DNA of 64,000 nt from CAZJYI01 sp964550025 (GCA_964550025.1 CAZJYI010000012.1:1-64000); one strand, 5' to 3'; shown: positions 28,484 through 37,385, counted from the stretch's first letter. Numbers and translations: made by a program. Notes: a model not told the origin generated them from the sequence alone.

Positions 28484-29177
28484 TGGGCACGCCCCTCTCG
28501 TCCCACACACCGGTTCTGAGGCGCCAACCATGCCCTTCGACGGCAATCGCGCCGGCGTAGTCCGCGCCGATGTCGAGATCCATGAGCTCCCAGCCGTTCA
28601 CATCCATCTTCCCGGCCTCCACGAGGCACACGGGTTCACCCGGCAGGAGAGTGACCTCGAAAGAGGGCAGGGGGACGCACATTCCCCTGCCCAGCGCCTT
28701 TAGGTATGCTTCCTTGCGCGTCCAACAGACGTAAAAAGCCCCGCACTGTTTCTTGCGTTCAAGCATCCGCATCTTCTCTATCTCGCGCGGGCAGAAGTAG
28801 CGTTCGGATAGACGGAGAACAGGCCGATGGCGATGCATCTTCTCGATATCGATGCCTACCTTCCGACACCAGGCCACCGCTACGGCCGCCATTCCGTCCG
28901 TGTGCGACACGTTGAACGACAGGTGGCTCCCCTCAAGCTCCGGCTTGCCATAGCGGTTGTAGCCGATCCTGAGTTGGGCCGGGTCGGCGTTCAGGCAGAC
29001 GCCCAGGATCTTGCGAAGGATGGCGCGACAGACGATGTACTGCCGGCGGTCTCTCTCGAATACGAAGTGCCGGCTGCGTTCACGCTCCCCGGCGGAAAGG
29101 CAAGCCGCCAATGCCTCCACGACCCCGTGGCGAAACTCCACGGACCCAAACCACACCTCTGTGTCGTCTGCTCTCAC
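28455..29177 (-). CDS. 4'-phosphopantetheinyl transferase (Sfp type)
   Basis: The protein has 240 residues. Sfp-family motifs run in order: YNRYGKPEL, LSFNVSHTDGMAAVAV, VGIDIEKMHRH (Mg-binding Asp and Glu), FCPREIEKM, and CWTRKEAYLKALGRG with the catalytic WxxKEA. It transfers phosphopantetheine from CoA to the Ser of carrier proteins; the ACP four genes downstream is the obvious substrate. First gene of the minus-strand acyl operon. The start is GTG at 29177. The only AGGAGG-like sequence is 20 bases upstream, inside the promoter spacer, and the GTG coincides with the predicted transcription start, so leaderless translation is likely. The end overlaps the synthetase gene by 29 bases. Confidence 0.93.
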   Translation of the reverse strand: MRADDTEVWFGSVEFRHGVVEALAACLSAGERERSRHFVFERDRRQYIVCRAILRKILGVCLNADPAQLRIGYNRYGKPELEGSHLSFNVSHTDGMAAVAVAWCRKVGIDIEKMHRHRPVLRLSERYFCPREIEKMRMLERKKQCGAFYVCWTRKEAYLKALGRGMCVPLPSFEVTLLPGEPVCLVEAGKMDVNGWELMDLDIGADYAGAIAVEGHGWRLRTGVWDERGVPNEPGVSNLV

Positions 29178-29182
29178 ACTGT

Positions 29183-29211
29183 ATTTTCTCGACTTTTCCT
29201 CCTCCTGTCAA
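29183..29211 (-). promoter_or_regulatory. promoter of the ACP/thiolase operon, leaderless type
   Basis: On the minus strand: perfect TTGACA (29211-29206), a 17-base spacer that contains the AGGAGGAGG stretch, then GAAAAT (29188-29183) followed by AC. The GTG of the transferase begins five bases after the -10 box, where transcription should start. The -10 octamer GAAAATAC is the same as in the promoter at 17709-17737. Confidence 0.55.
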
Positions 29212-29238
29212 GAATCGCGTTCAGCCTGTCCGGGGGGG

Positions 29239-29255
29239 GGACGGCTTCCCCGTCC
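29239..29255. repeat. small GC hairpin
   Basis: GGACGG/CCGTCC with loop CTTCC, close to the stem at 5786-5805. On the minus strand it lies just after the cohesin-protein gene and before the transferase promoter. C rather than T follows it on that strand, so a rho-independent terminator is not supported. Confidence 0.4.
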
Positions 29256-29282
29256 GGCAACCTGCAATGCCGGCATATGTCT

Positions 29283-31043
29283 CTACTCGGCTATGACTCG
29301 CCAGAAGCCCGAGGCGGGACCGCCGGACAGGGCTGCCGTGTTCGTCGGCGGGGTGGGGGAGATGGCGGATTCGACCGTGGTCCAGGTTCCCGTTAGTGCC
29401 CGTGCCCACTGCAGGGCATAGGTGCAGCCAGTCGCGCTTTGCCATGCCACCTCGCGCACACCGGTCGCCCCGGCAGCGACGCCCTCGATCACGAGCAGGG
29501 AGCTCCCGTCGAGCGGGTCCGTTCGGGCGCGGTATTCGTTGGCGTTGATGAAGCCGTCGCCGTCGATGTCGCCGCCCGCCGATCCCAGCGGTGCGCTGAC
29601 GGAGCCGAACTGCGCCAGTTCCCACGCGTCGTCCATGCCGTCCGCGTCTCCGTCGGCTGCCCGGTACGTCGCGCCGACACTGACCGCGTCCGCAGGCATG
29701 CGTACCGTCGTGTTGGCGGACAGTGTGTCCGTGACGACCGCCGTCTTTCCGGTCCACGCGGCAAAGACCATGCCGCCCGGATGCGCGTCGGCTTCAATGC
29801 GCACGACCGACCCGGCGGGGTAACTGCCGTTGCCGCTGCCCGAGGCCACGTTCAATGCGTATGCCGCGCCACCCGGTTCCGGGATCGTTACCACGCTGCC
29901 GTCCGCGGACGGCCCGTCGCTTCCCGGCAGCAATGTATAGACCCGATACCGATAAGATGTGCCTGCCACCACGCCCGTGTCGACGTGGCTGACCACGCCG
30001 TCGGCGACCGTCGCCACTGTCTCCCACGGATAGACGTTCACGGCCGCGAACTTCACGGCATCCACGATGACGTAGCCGTTGGCGTCGGCGTTCCCAAACT
30101 CTACGTACCCATTTGTCGTGAAATCGTAGGTGCCGACGGAATTCCATTGGCTGCCGTCCGTCTTCTCGTTGACTCTCAGCGTATGGTTGCTGTCGGCGGC
30201 GCGGATGGTGATCGGGACGTTGGAGGCACGGTTGGCGTGGGCTACCCACCACAGGAAGACCTCCGCACGAACGGCGTTTGTCTTGCCGACGTGGAAGCGC
30301 GCCCACTTGTTGCCGTGGTCGGTGTTGCCGTCATGCTGGTAGTTTGTCCCATACCAGCCTTTGACGGAGGTGCTTACCGTCCAGACCCCCTGGTATTCTG
30401 CCTCGGGATTGTCCACGACCCACTCTTCGATGGGGGTGTCGTCCACGACCGACCGTTCGATGCGGTAGCCCGTGTCCTGATCGCCAGGGTCGATCCACGA
30501 GATGGCGACAGTCCCATTGCTCAGCGCCGTTGCCACGATGGCCTGGGCACGCAGGTCAATCACCTCGACCGCACCGTGGACAACCGCCAGGCGTTCCCCC
30601 TTTCCCGCGTTGTCCGTCGCGAAACTCGCCGCGTCGTCCGGCGTGCCGACCGACACGACATGCAGGTCGTACACTCCCCCCGCGGTAGCGGCGACCGACA
30701 GGTTCAGCCGCCATCGGCAATTCGCCAGTGTGGCGCCGGCAGGCGCCATTGCGGCCAGCGCGATGCGGCCGGCGTCCCCGTCAATATGCTCTGCGTGCCG
30801 CGCGGCGGCGCCGATGCCGGACGGCAGCCAATCGACCGAGGTTACGGCCAGCGCTTCGGGATCATGGGTCACCGCGAGCTGGATGGCGCCGATGACCGTG
30901 TCTACTGCGGTCACGTCAATGTCGACCGCGGCTTCTGCACCCGCCTGGGTCGACACCGTTCCGACGTCGACGCGGATGTCACCCCACGCCGTGTCGGGCA
31001 GAGCCAGGGCCAGGGAGACGATGAGCAGAAGATGCTCCTTCAC
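29283..31043 (-). CDS. secreted cohesin-domain protein with golvesin-like domain inserted in an Fn3 domain
   Basis: The protein has 586 residues, starting at GTG 31043 in a GTGA overlap with the dockerin protein gene. Signal peptide (about 1-21). Residues about 22-163 look like a type I cohesin: VDVGTVSTQAGAEAAVDIDV, then IGAIQLAVTHDPEALAVTSV. An Fn3 domain begins VAISWIDPGDQDTGYRIERS and resumes 130 residues later as WETVATVADGVVSHVDTGV and YRYRVYTLLPGSDGPS. Between them lies a golvesin/Xly-type beta-sandwich (WVVDNPEAEYQGVWTVS to VIVDAVKFAAV). Then a divergent InlB B-repeat (GSYPAGSVVRIEADAHPGG) and a calcium-type DIDGDGFINANEYRARTDP segment. A cohesin next to a dockerin gene suggests that the two products bind each other outside the cell. 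Domain calls are by eye. Confidence 0.75.
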   Translation of the reverse strand: MKEHLLLIVSLALALPDTAWGDIRVDVGTVSTQAGAEAAVDIDVTAVDTVIGAIQLAVTHDPEALAVTSVDWLPSGIGAAARHAEHIDGDAGRIALAAMAPAGATLANCRWRLNLSVAATAGGVYDLHVVSVGTPDDAASFATDNAGKGERLAVVHGAVEVIDLRAQAIVATALSNGTVAISWIDPGDQDTGYRIERSVVDDTPIEEWVVDNPEAEYQGVWTVSTSVKGWYGTNYQHDGNTDHGNKWARFHVGKTNAVRAEVFLWWVAHANRASNVPITIRAADSNHTLRVNEKTDGSQWNSVGTYDFTTNGYVEFGNADANGYVIVDAVKFAAVNVYPWETVATVADGVVSHVDTGVVAGTSYRYRVYTLLPGSDGPSADGSVVTIPEPGGAAYALNVASGSGNGSYPAGSVVRIEADAHPGGMVFAAWTGKTAVVTDTLSANTTVRMPADAVSVGATYRAADGDADGMDDAWELAQFGSVSAPLGSAGGDIDGDGFINANEYRARTDPLDGSSLLVIEGVAAGATGVREVAWQSATGCTYALQWARALTGTWTTVESAISPTPPTNTAALSGGPASGFWRVIAE

Positions 31044-34000
31044 CGCCCCACCTCCCCCACGGCCTTGACGAGAATCAGGTTGGCGTCCGTGCTGTCGATG
31101 GTGCCGTTACCGTTGATGTCGGCTTCCCGGGCGGCGTCACTTCCGGGATCGGGCATCGGCTCGTCCCCCGCCGCCATGCGCCATACGTGCAACGCGTCAA
31201 CGGTGTTGATGCGGCCGTTGCCGTCGACGTCGCCGTAGCCCGGGCCGCGGTTCAAGACAGCCAGTGCATGCCGCGCGAAGATGCCGCGCAGGTCCCGGCT
31301 GTAGCGCCGCAGGATTCTCCGCCCCACGCCGCCGTCGTCGCCGCACTGATACAGCGCGCGGGCCAGCACAATCTCTTTCAGCGAATTGTTGCGCGACGTG
31401 TTCTCGGTGTTGGATGAGCCGTAGCGGGCACGCGCTTCGTCGAGAGAGGTCACGGCGTGGCCCGTCATGCCCGGCAGTTCCAGCAGGGCGCGCAGGGCGG
31501 GAGCGGACGCGGGTAGTCGCAGACGGCCGAGAGCCAAAGAGACGGCACGGAAGTGCGAAAACGTGTTCCCCGCTTCCAGCAGGGCGACCTTGTCCATGAT
31601 GCACGGCAACCCGTTCGTGTCGCCGCTGCAGCCCAGCGCGACGATGTAGCGGTCCAGCGCGCTGAGGCTGGGACCGAACTGGCCCATGCCGACGAAGTTC
31701 CAGCCCGCGTCCCACTCGGCATAGCTCTCGATGGCCGCTATCAGGTTGCTCGATCCGGTGCTGTCGCCCATGGCGCCGAGCAGTTGCGCATAGCGCAGGA
31801 CCGCCGCACCGTTGGTGGCCGCGTAGGCGTCACGAACAAGCGGTGCCGCATCTGCCCAGTGTGCGAGGATGGCACTGAGGTTTGCATGGGTATTGGTGAC
31901 GGCCACGGACGCGACGGCCGCTTCCAGTTCTGCCGTCGAGAAGGGGTAGGAGTCGTTGTCATCCAGAACGTTCGCCGGGAGTATGTCCACGTCGACGAGG
32001 TGCTGCTGCAACGCTCTGACTCCGATGCCGCGCGGAACCGTGTTGCTGGACACCGCCATGGCCGCGGCCCACCCGGCGGCGTAGCCCTGGTTCTGGATGT
32101 CGGGTTGCATGCGGATGACCGGCATGGCGTCGCGGTGCGCGCTGACGCCGAGTCCGGTCACGAGGATGCCGTCCAGGTCGGCGGGAAGCAAACTGCGGTA
32201 GGGCACGGCAACGGTGTAGGCCGTCTTGTCCGGCGGGTGGAGCATGAACAGCGTATGGACCGTGAACCCGTGCGAGTCGAAATTGCTCCGGGCGCGCACG
32301 ATCGTGTCGGGATACGTGCGCTGGTTGTAGATGTCCATCGGCATGACGATGAGATCGCCGACGATGCGCTGGCGCTCGCGGGTGTCGACGAACCCGGAGA
32401 GATCGTAGTGGGAGGAGTACTTCTCCCGCGCCCACGCCAAGACGTGCCAGGTGTCCACGGCATCGGTCTCGTCCACGAAGGTGTAGTCCGTGTTGAGATA
32501 ATCCCTGTCCAGGGGGTTCGGCGGCAGGCCCGTGCCCTGCATGCCGATGTGTTCGGTCGTGTTGCCCGTGAAATCGCACTCCGCCCCCGCGGCCGCGGCG
32601 ATGTCGCTGTTGCCCGTGGCGTCGACCACGGCACCCGCCAGCACGACCCCGCGCCCCTCGGGGGTGGCCACGACGACCCCGGTCACGGTCTCGTTCGATA
32701 CGAGCGCGCCACACCCGATTGCGCCGAACCAAACGTCCGTGTCGGCAGCCCGGTTTTCGATCCGCCACCACTCCGCCTTGCCGACGACGACCTTGAGGTC
32801 GCACGCCATCGCGTTCATGCCGGCGTCCACTTCAGCCGTAAAACCGACCCGGTTGCCGTGATAGTACTTGCCGATCATGCCGATCGTGCCGACGCCCCCG
32901 AGCTTGTGCTGGTATTCCAGGAGCAGCGTCTTCGCGCCGTATCGTCCCGCACCGATTCCCGCGGGCGCGCCGCCCGTGCCGCCGCCAACGACCACGACGT
33001 CCCATCTGCCCAGGACCGGCAGGCCGCGGGCCGGCGAGGGGATAAGCAAGCCCCCCTCGTCAACCGGGCGCGCACCCTTCAGCAGCTCGCGGACTTCGCC
33101 GAGATCCGCGTTGGCGTTGGCGCCGTCCACGTGCACACCGCGCGGCCGGGGCACGCGGCGTGCCTCGGCCAGGATCGTCGCGGCCAGGCGCTCCGCGAGC
33201 GCCATGGCCACGTGCGGACGCAGCAACACCGCGGCGGCTTCGCGGGAGACATCGGCGCAGCCGCCCAGGACGTAGAGCCGCTCGATTCCCTGCGGGCGAA
33301 AGACATCCGGGTCGACGACATCGGCGCCCGGCCACGGACCGCCGATCCGGGCGCGGCAAACGATGGGATCGGGCGGAACGGTGAAGAGCCTGTCCGACGC
33401 GTCACGCAGCCCCTTGTCAAACGTCATGTCGCGGGCGTCCTGCTCAACCACTGCATAGGATGCAAAATGGCCATTCGAGACAGGGAGTCGCAGATCGTAG
33501 ACGTGAACGGGATAACCCGCGATCTGAAAACTCTGCGTCTCGGCCGACGCAATCCGCGGTCCGCTTTGAGCGGCGCCGCCGATGACGACGCGCGTGAAAG
33601 ACTGGGTCGCGCCGGTGGGGAACGGCATCCGTTGCGCACCCGCCATGCGTGCGACCCACGCGCGGTCGGTTGCATCCACGATCGTGCGCGCCAGGATAGC
33701 CTGCCGCCCGGCGCGGTTGGCCACGACCACGCCCGCCAGGTTCCCCGCCACGTCGCGGAGCAATTCCGTGGCGTACGTCCCCGTCAGGTAGGGAACTCCG
33801 TTGTCCTCAAGGTGCCGATCGAGTGCCAGTTTGACCTGCATCGGCTTGACGGGCGATCCGGGGGACGGAAAGAGCGTTTGCCCGAGCGCCGTTGCAGGTG
33901 CCTCATTGGTCGCAAGCCAGAGCCGCCGTGTCGCGCAGATATCCTCGCCAAGATACGACTCCTGCGCGACCAGGTACACGTCACCACCGTCGGCGCCCAT

Positions 34001-34180
34001 TCGCGCCGCCGCCGCCACCCCATGCGACGCCCCGCCGACGACCACCACGTCCACGTCCGCCAACACGGGAATCGCCCGCACCGACTCCTCGATCGTGACA
34101 GGGGGAGCGGCTCCGGCAGCGTGCGGTACAAGAATCGCCGCAAGCGCGGCCAGCGCACATCTGACCAGAGAGCATCGCAT
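31040..34180 (-). CDS. secreted tandem FAD-dependent oxidoreductase with C-terminal dockerin
   Basis: The protein has 1046 residues from the ATG at 34180, which gives a signal peptide (MRCSLVRCALAALAAILVPH, cut near AGA). Two flavoprotein units follow: VDVVVVGGASHGVAAAARMG (about residue 45) with GEDICATRRLWL, and WDVVVVGGGTGGAPAGIGAG (about residue 400) with GVGTIGMIGKYYHGNR. The second is the intact PF12831-like unit, with VIRMQPDIQNQGYAAGWAAA. A HEAT-like helical stretch (about 760-960) precedes a type I dockerin: two 12-residue calcium loops, DVDGNGRINTVD and DINGNGTIDSTD, each with acidic or Asn ligands at 1, 3, 5, 9 and 12. A dockerin on a flavoprotein rather than a glycosidase is unusual. 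The start has no clear ribosome-binding site. Confidence 0.82.
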   Translation of the reverse strand: MRCSLVRCALAALAAILVPHAAGAAPPVTIEESVRAIPVLADVDVVVVGGASHGVAAAARMGADGGDVYLVAQESYLGEDICATRRLWLATNEAPATALGQTLFPSPGSPVKPMQVKLALDRHLEDNGVPYLTGTYATELLRDVAGNLAGVVVANRAGRQAILARTIVDATDRAWVARMAGAQRMPFPTGATQSFTRVVIGGAAQSGPRIASAETQSFQIAGYPVHVYDLRLPVSNGHFASYAVVEQDARDMTFDKGLRDASDRLFTVPPDPIVCRARIGGPWPGADVVDPDVFRPQGIERLYVLGGCADVSREAAAVLLRPHVAMALAERLAATILAEARRVPRPRGVHVDGANANADLGEVRELLKGARPVDEGGLLIPSPARGLPVLGRWDVVVVGGGTGGAPAGIGAGRYGAKTLLLEYQHKLGGVGTIGMIGKYYHGNRVGFTAEVDAGMNAMACDLKVVVGKAEWWRIENRAADTDVWFGAIGCGALVSNETVTGVVVATPEGRGVVLAGAVVDATGNSDIAAAAGAECDFTGNTTEHIGMQGTGLPPNPLDRDYLNTDYTFVDETDAVDTWHVLAWAREKYSSHYDLSGFVDTRERQRIVGDLIVMPMDIYNQRTYPDTIVRARSNFDSHGFTVHTLFMLHPPDKTAYTVAVPYRSLLPADLDGILVTGLGVSAHRDAMPVIRMQPDIQNQGYAAGWAAAMAVSSNTVPRGIGVRALQQHLVDVDILPANVLDDNDSYPFSTAELEAAVASVAVTNTHANLSAILAHWADAAPLVRDAYAATNGAAVLRYAQLLGAMGDSTGSSNLIAAIESYAEWDAGWNFVGMGQFGPSLSALDRYIVALGCSGDTNGLPCIMDKVALLEAGNTFSHFRAVSLALGRLRLPASAPALRALLELPGMTGHAVTSLDEARARYGSSNTENTSRNNSLKEIVLARALYQCGDDGGVGRRILRRYSRDLRGIFARHALAVLNRGPGYGDVDGNGRINTVDALHVWRMAAGDEPMPDPGSDAAREADINGNGTIDSTDANLILVKAVGEVGR

Positions 34181-34189
34181 ACTGAGAGT

Positions 34190-34218
34190 ATGGTCCCGCC
34201 AACGCCATGCGAAGTCAA
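34190..34218 (-). promoter_or_regulatory. possible promoter of the dockerin/cohesin operon
   Basis: Minus strand: TTGACT (34218-34213), a 17-base spacer and GACCAT (34195-34190). The ATG at 34180 starts nine bases after the -10 box, leaving almost no leader and no ribosome-binding site. The -10 match is weak (three of six). Confidence 0.3.
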
Positions 34219-34250
34219 GTTCAGTCGGTCGTCTGTCGGCTCGATTCATG

Positions 34251-34279
34251 TTGTGCCTCGTGCCGGATGGCGTGATACT
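34251..34279 (+). promoter_or_regulatory. possible promoter of the GH9 gene
   Basis: TTGTGC (34251-34256), a 17-base spacer and GATACT (34274-34279, four of six). This would give a leader of about 39 bases containing GAGAGGAG before the ATG at 34325. It is divergent from the candidate promoter at 34190-34218. Confidence 0.3.
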
Positions 34280-34324
34280 CTCGCATCGGCTATGTGGTTT
34301 CGCGGGAAGGGAGAGGAGCTCGGG

Positions 34325-36700
34325 ATGATTCGCTGGTTGCTGCTTGGACTGGTTGCCGTGTCATCTCTGCCGGTGCGGTCGGCAGCCGACGCCGCTCGGC
34401 CGCGGGTCCTTCACATTGGCATGGTTGCCCCCGACATGATTGGGATTACCGTTCAGGCGGGTCGCATCGAATACGGAAGACAAGTGCCGTACAGTTCCGA
34501 GGCGGGCGACAAAGTCGACGAGTCGTCACACCACGTCGTGGTGCGCCGTGGCGGCAAACTCCTCGGATGGCTCGTCGGAAGAGAACGGGACAAGCTCCAC
34601 ACGGAAGACAGGTTGGTGGGGGACACTCTCGACGTGCGTTGGGCGGACAGGCCGGTGAGCTATCGCGTCGTTTGTGCCGGGGACGCGGCCTATGCGAAGG
34701 GCGTCGTGCCGTCGGCTGTCTATCGCAAGAGCAAACCCTCCGACTTCGGCCGCTTGGCAAAGTGGGACTACCTCATGCCCATGCGGCACGTTCTGTACCT
34801 GAAGCTCCCTCGCCCGCTCTCTGTCGGCAGACGCTACACAGTCCACTTCCAGGGGGGGCGTCTCCCGACGCAGACACTGGCATACGACCCGGCTACGCTC
34901 CGGAGCGAGGCCGTTCATGTCAGCCATATCGGGTTTCATCCGAGCGATCCGGGCAAGGTTGCATTCCTGTCGTGCTGGCTGGGGAGCGGCGGCGGTCTGT
35001 CTTATCCTACCGGTCGCGCGTTCCACTTGATCAACTCCGACGGGAAGCGCGTGCACGGCGGAACGGTGACACTGTCCAAGAAGGCTTCGGACAGGACCGA
35101 GGACGCCTACAAGAAGAACTACAGCGGGACGGACGTGTACATCATGGACTTCTCGAAGGTGTGCACCCCCGGCATGTACCGTGTCAGTGTCGAGGGCATC
35201 GGCTGCTCGTATCCCTTTGAGATTGGCGAACGGGTCTGGCGTCGGGCCTTCTTCGTGTCGGCGCGCGGCTTCTACCACCAGCGCAGCGGGGTCGCGCTTG
35301 GTCCCCCGTACACGGACTACGTTCGTCCGCGCGGGTTCCATCCCGAGGGCGGCTTTCGCGTAGTCCACTCGGACTGCCCTCTCATGGACAGCCGTAACGG
35401 GCTGAATGCCAGGGGCACGGACAAGAACAACTTTGCGAACCTGGTGGCCGGCAGGACCGACCGCCCCGTTGCCGACGCCTGGGGCGGTTACATGGACGCT
35501 GGAGACTGGGACCGGCGGATCCAGCACCTCATCGTCTCGCGCTATCTCATCGAGCTTGTCGAACTGTTTCCGGACACCTTCCGCGGTCTTGATCTGAACA
35601 TTCCGGAGTCGAAGAACGATCTGCCCGACGTTGTTGATGAGGCGCTGTTCAATCTCGACTGTTACCGGCGTATGCAGACCCCGGAAGGCGGCGTTCGCGG
35701 CGGTATTGAGTCGTCTGAGCATCCGCGCCACGGTGAGTGTAGCTGGCAGGAGTCGCTGGATGTCATGGCCTACGCGCCGGGCGTCTGGTCCAGCTTTGTC
35801 TACGCCGGCGTTGCGTCGCAAGCGGCCCACTGCCTGGAGGCGCTGCATTCGCATCTCGCCGCTGTCTACCGCGAAAGCGCGTTGCGTGCCATGCTATGGG
35901 CGGAGAAACACTACGACGCAGGTGCCGGCTATCCGCACGCCGTGCGGGACGCCCGCAACCTGGCGGCGGCGGAGCTCTTCCGGCTGACCGGTGACCCCCG
36001 GTGGCATGAGCTGTTTCTGAAGACCACCGTCTTCCGGGAACCCGGCAAAGACCTCTTCGAGTGGCGCAAGCACGAACAGCGTGAAGCGCCCTGGGTGTAC
36101 GTGCGGACGGAACGCCCCGGCATCGATCGCACCATCAGATCGAATTGCCGCGCGGCGATCCTGCGCGAGGCCGACAACCGTGTGACCAATTGCCGCAAGG
36201 CCGGTTTTCGCTGGGCCAAGTACGAGTGGCAACCCGGCGTGTGGGGCGCGTTCTCAGCGCCGGATGGCACGAGCCTCGCGCGCGCTCACATCCTGACCGG
36301 CGTGGCGAAGTATCTTGAGGCCCTGGTGCTGGCCTGCCAGGCCGGCGCGGGCGCCAACCCGGTCAACCTGTGCTATACGACCGGCCTTGGGCACGACAGC
36401 CCCCGCCACCCGCTGCACATCGATTCGCGCCTTACGCACCAACCCCCGCCGCCCGGCCTGACCGTCGCCGGCCCGATCGACGTTGAACGCGACAGGAAGT
36501 ACTGGGCCCAGAAGATGGTCGGACGCGTGTGTTACCCGCCGGTGCAGCAGTGGCCGACCCTCGAAGCCTACTGGGACGTCTTCTGGTACCCGCCCATGTG
36601 CGAGTTCACCGTTCAGAACCCCATGGCACGGAACGCATACGCCTGGGGCTATCTCGCGGCGCGGAACGGCGACGGGAGACGGGCTCCGGCCCGGCGCTGA
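34325..36700 (+). CDS. secreted glycoside hydrolase family 9 protein with N-terminal Ig-like domain
   Basis: The protein has 791 residues. ATG at 34325 follows AGAGGAG; a signal peptide (MIRWLLLGLVAVSSLPVRSA) follows. Residues about 25-200 are family-specific beta-rich sequence. A CelD_N/early-set Ig domain (AVHVSHIGFHPSDPGKVAFL to GMYRVSVEG) comes next, then the GH9 alpha/alpha-barrel: GGYMDAGDWDRRIQHL with the DAGD catalytic aspartates (canonical DAGDY), LPDVVDEALFNLDCYRRMQ, and near the end YPPMCEFTVQNPMARNAYAW, where the Glu of CEFT occupies the general-acid position. GH9 enzymes are mostly inverting endoglucanases, but many PVC members act on other beta-glucans or glucosaminides. There is no dockerin or CBM. 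Divergent from the dockerin/cohesin pair, 144 bases between the start codons. Confidence 0.87.
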   Translation: MIRWLLLGLVAVSSLPVRSAADAARPRVLHIGMVAPDMIGITVQAGRIEYGRQVPYSSEAGDKVDESSHHVVVRRGGKLLGWLVGRERDKLHTEDRLVGDTLDVRWADRPVSYRVVCAGDAAYAKGVVPSAVYRKSKPSDFGRLAKWDYLMPMRHVLYLKLPRPLSVGRRYTVHFQGGRLPTQTLAYDPATLRSEAVHVSHIGFHPSDPGKVAFLSCWLGSGGGLSYPTGRAFHLINSDGKRVHGGTVTLSKKASDRTEDAYKKNYSGTDVYIMDFSKVCTPGMYRVSVEGIGCSYPFEIGERVWRRAFFVSARGFYHQRSGVALGPPYTDYVRPRGFHPEGGFRVVHSDCPLMDSRNGLNARGTDKNNFANLVAGRTDRPVADAWGGYMDAGDWDRRIQHLIVSRYLIELVELFPDTFRGLDLNIPESKNDLPDVVDEALFNLDCYRRMQTPEGGVRGGIESSEHPRHGECSWQESLDVMAYAPGVWSSFVYAGVASQAAHCLEALHSHLAAVYRESALRAMLWAEKHYDAGAGYPHAVRDARNLAAAELFRLTGDPRWHELFLKTTVFREPGKDLFEWRKHEQREAPWVYVRTERPGIDRTIRSNCRAAILREADNRVTNCRKAGFRWAKYEWQPGVWGAFSAPDGTSLARAHILTGVAKYLEALVLACQAGAGANPVNLCYTTGLGHDSPRHPLHIDSRLTHQPPPPGLTVAGPIDVERDRKYWAQKMVGRVCYPPVQQWPTLEAYWDVFWYPPMCEFTVQNPMARNAYAWGYLAARNGDGRRAPARR

Positions 36701-36743
36701 CACCGTGGACCAGTATGGCCCGCGCTTGCTCCGTCCGGCCCCA

Positions 36744-37385
36744 TCACCCCCCGGCCTCTTCCATCATCTGCCGGATGTACCCGACGTAGTTGCGCGACGA
36801 GGAGCCCATTTTGAAGTGCCGCGCGGAGCGGGCCAGTTGGCCGAAGACCGCCGTGTACTCGGCTCCGCTCCATGGGCGCAGGCCAAGAACCAGTGCCGCG
36901 CTCTGCCAGACGATGTCGTGAAGATGTCCCAGGCTCCTTCCGTCCGGCCTGCGCCGCATCTGCGAGTAGATGTCCAGGAACTCCTTGTCGACGGGATCCG
37001 TCTCCGTCGCAAGACAATAGCGGAACACGTTGTACTCGACGCGGTGGAAGAAAGGGACGTACTGCTCCGGATAGCGCTCCATCCGGGCTGTTGGCGGCGG
37101 CTGGCGGTCGCCGCGAAAGAGCGAGCGTATCGAGTCCACCTGCCATTCGGCGTGTTTCCGGCCGTCGCCCACGATGATCATGGAACGATCCATGGTCGCG
37201 CGTTCCCGATTGGGATCGAACATGACGCTGAGGAAAATATCCTCCGGTCCCAGCTTGCTCTTCGTTGCTGCTACCTTGAGGGAGTCGATCAGATCATACT
37301 CCGCTCCTGCCTCGCGGTCCGCGCGTGAGTGTGCCGCGTTGTCCGTGGCCGTCTTCTGTTTCTTCTTCTTCCAGAATCTCATCAT
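36744..37385 (-). CDS. uncharacterised cytoplasmic protein, coupled to the ThuA gene
   Basis: The protein has 213 residues; I do not recognise the family. The N-terminus is strongly basic (MMRFWKKKKQKT). There is no signal peptide or membrane segment. The rest looks like mixed alpha/beta sequence with two aromatic, charged stretches, YVPFFHRVEYNVFRYCLATE and WSGAEYTAVFGQLARSA, and no repeated or metal-binding motif. Its ATG overlaps the stop of the ThuA/HEAT gene (ATGA), so it is the last gene of that operon and probably made in proportion to it. The frame is supported by coupling, codon use and length rather than by homology. The gene ends 43 bases from the convergent GH9 stop. Confidence 0.6.
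   Translation of the reverse strand: MMRFWKKKKQKTATDNAAHSRADREAGAEYDLIDSLKVAATKSKLGPEDIFLSVMFDPNRERATMDRSMIIVGDGRKHAEWQVDSIRSLFRGDRQPPPTARMERYPEQYVPFFHRVEYNVFRYCLATETDPVDKEFLDIYSQMRRRPDGRSLGHLHDIVWQSAALVLGLRPWSGAEYTAVFGQLARSARHFKMGSSSRNYVGYIRQMMEEAGG

Noticed and set aside
29198..29206. AGGAGGAGG as ribosome-binding site of the transferase
   Set aside because: It is 20 bases from the GTG and lies between the -35 and -10 boxes, so it is probably not in the mRNA.
29239..29255. Terminator after the cohesin gene
   Set aside because: On the relevant strand the stem is followed by a C-run, not T.
31553..34324. Long plus-strand open frame that runs in phase into the GH9 gene
   Set aside because: The part before 34325 is antisense to the dockerin flavoprotein. 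GH9 has its own signal peptide and ribosome-binding site at 34325.
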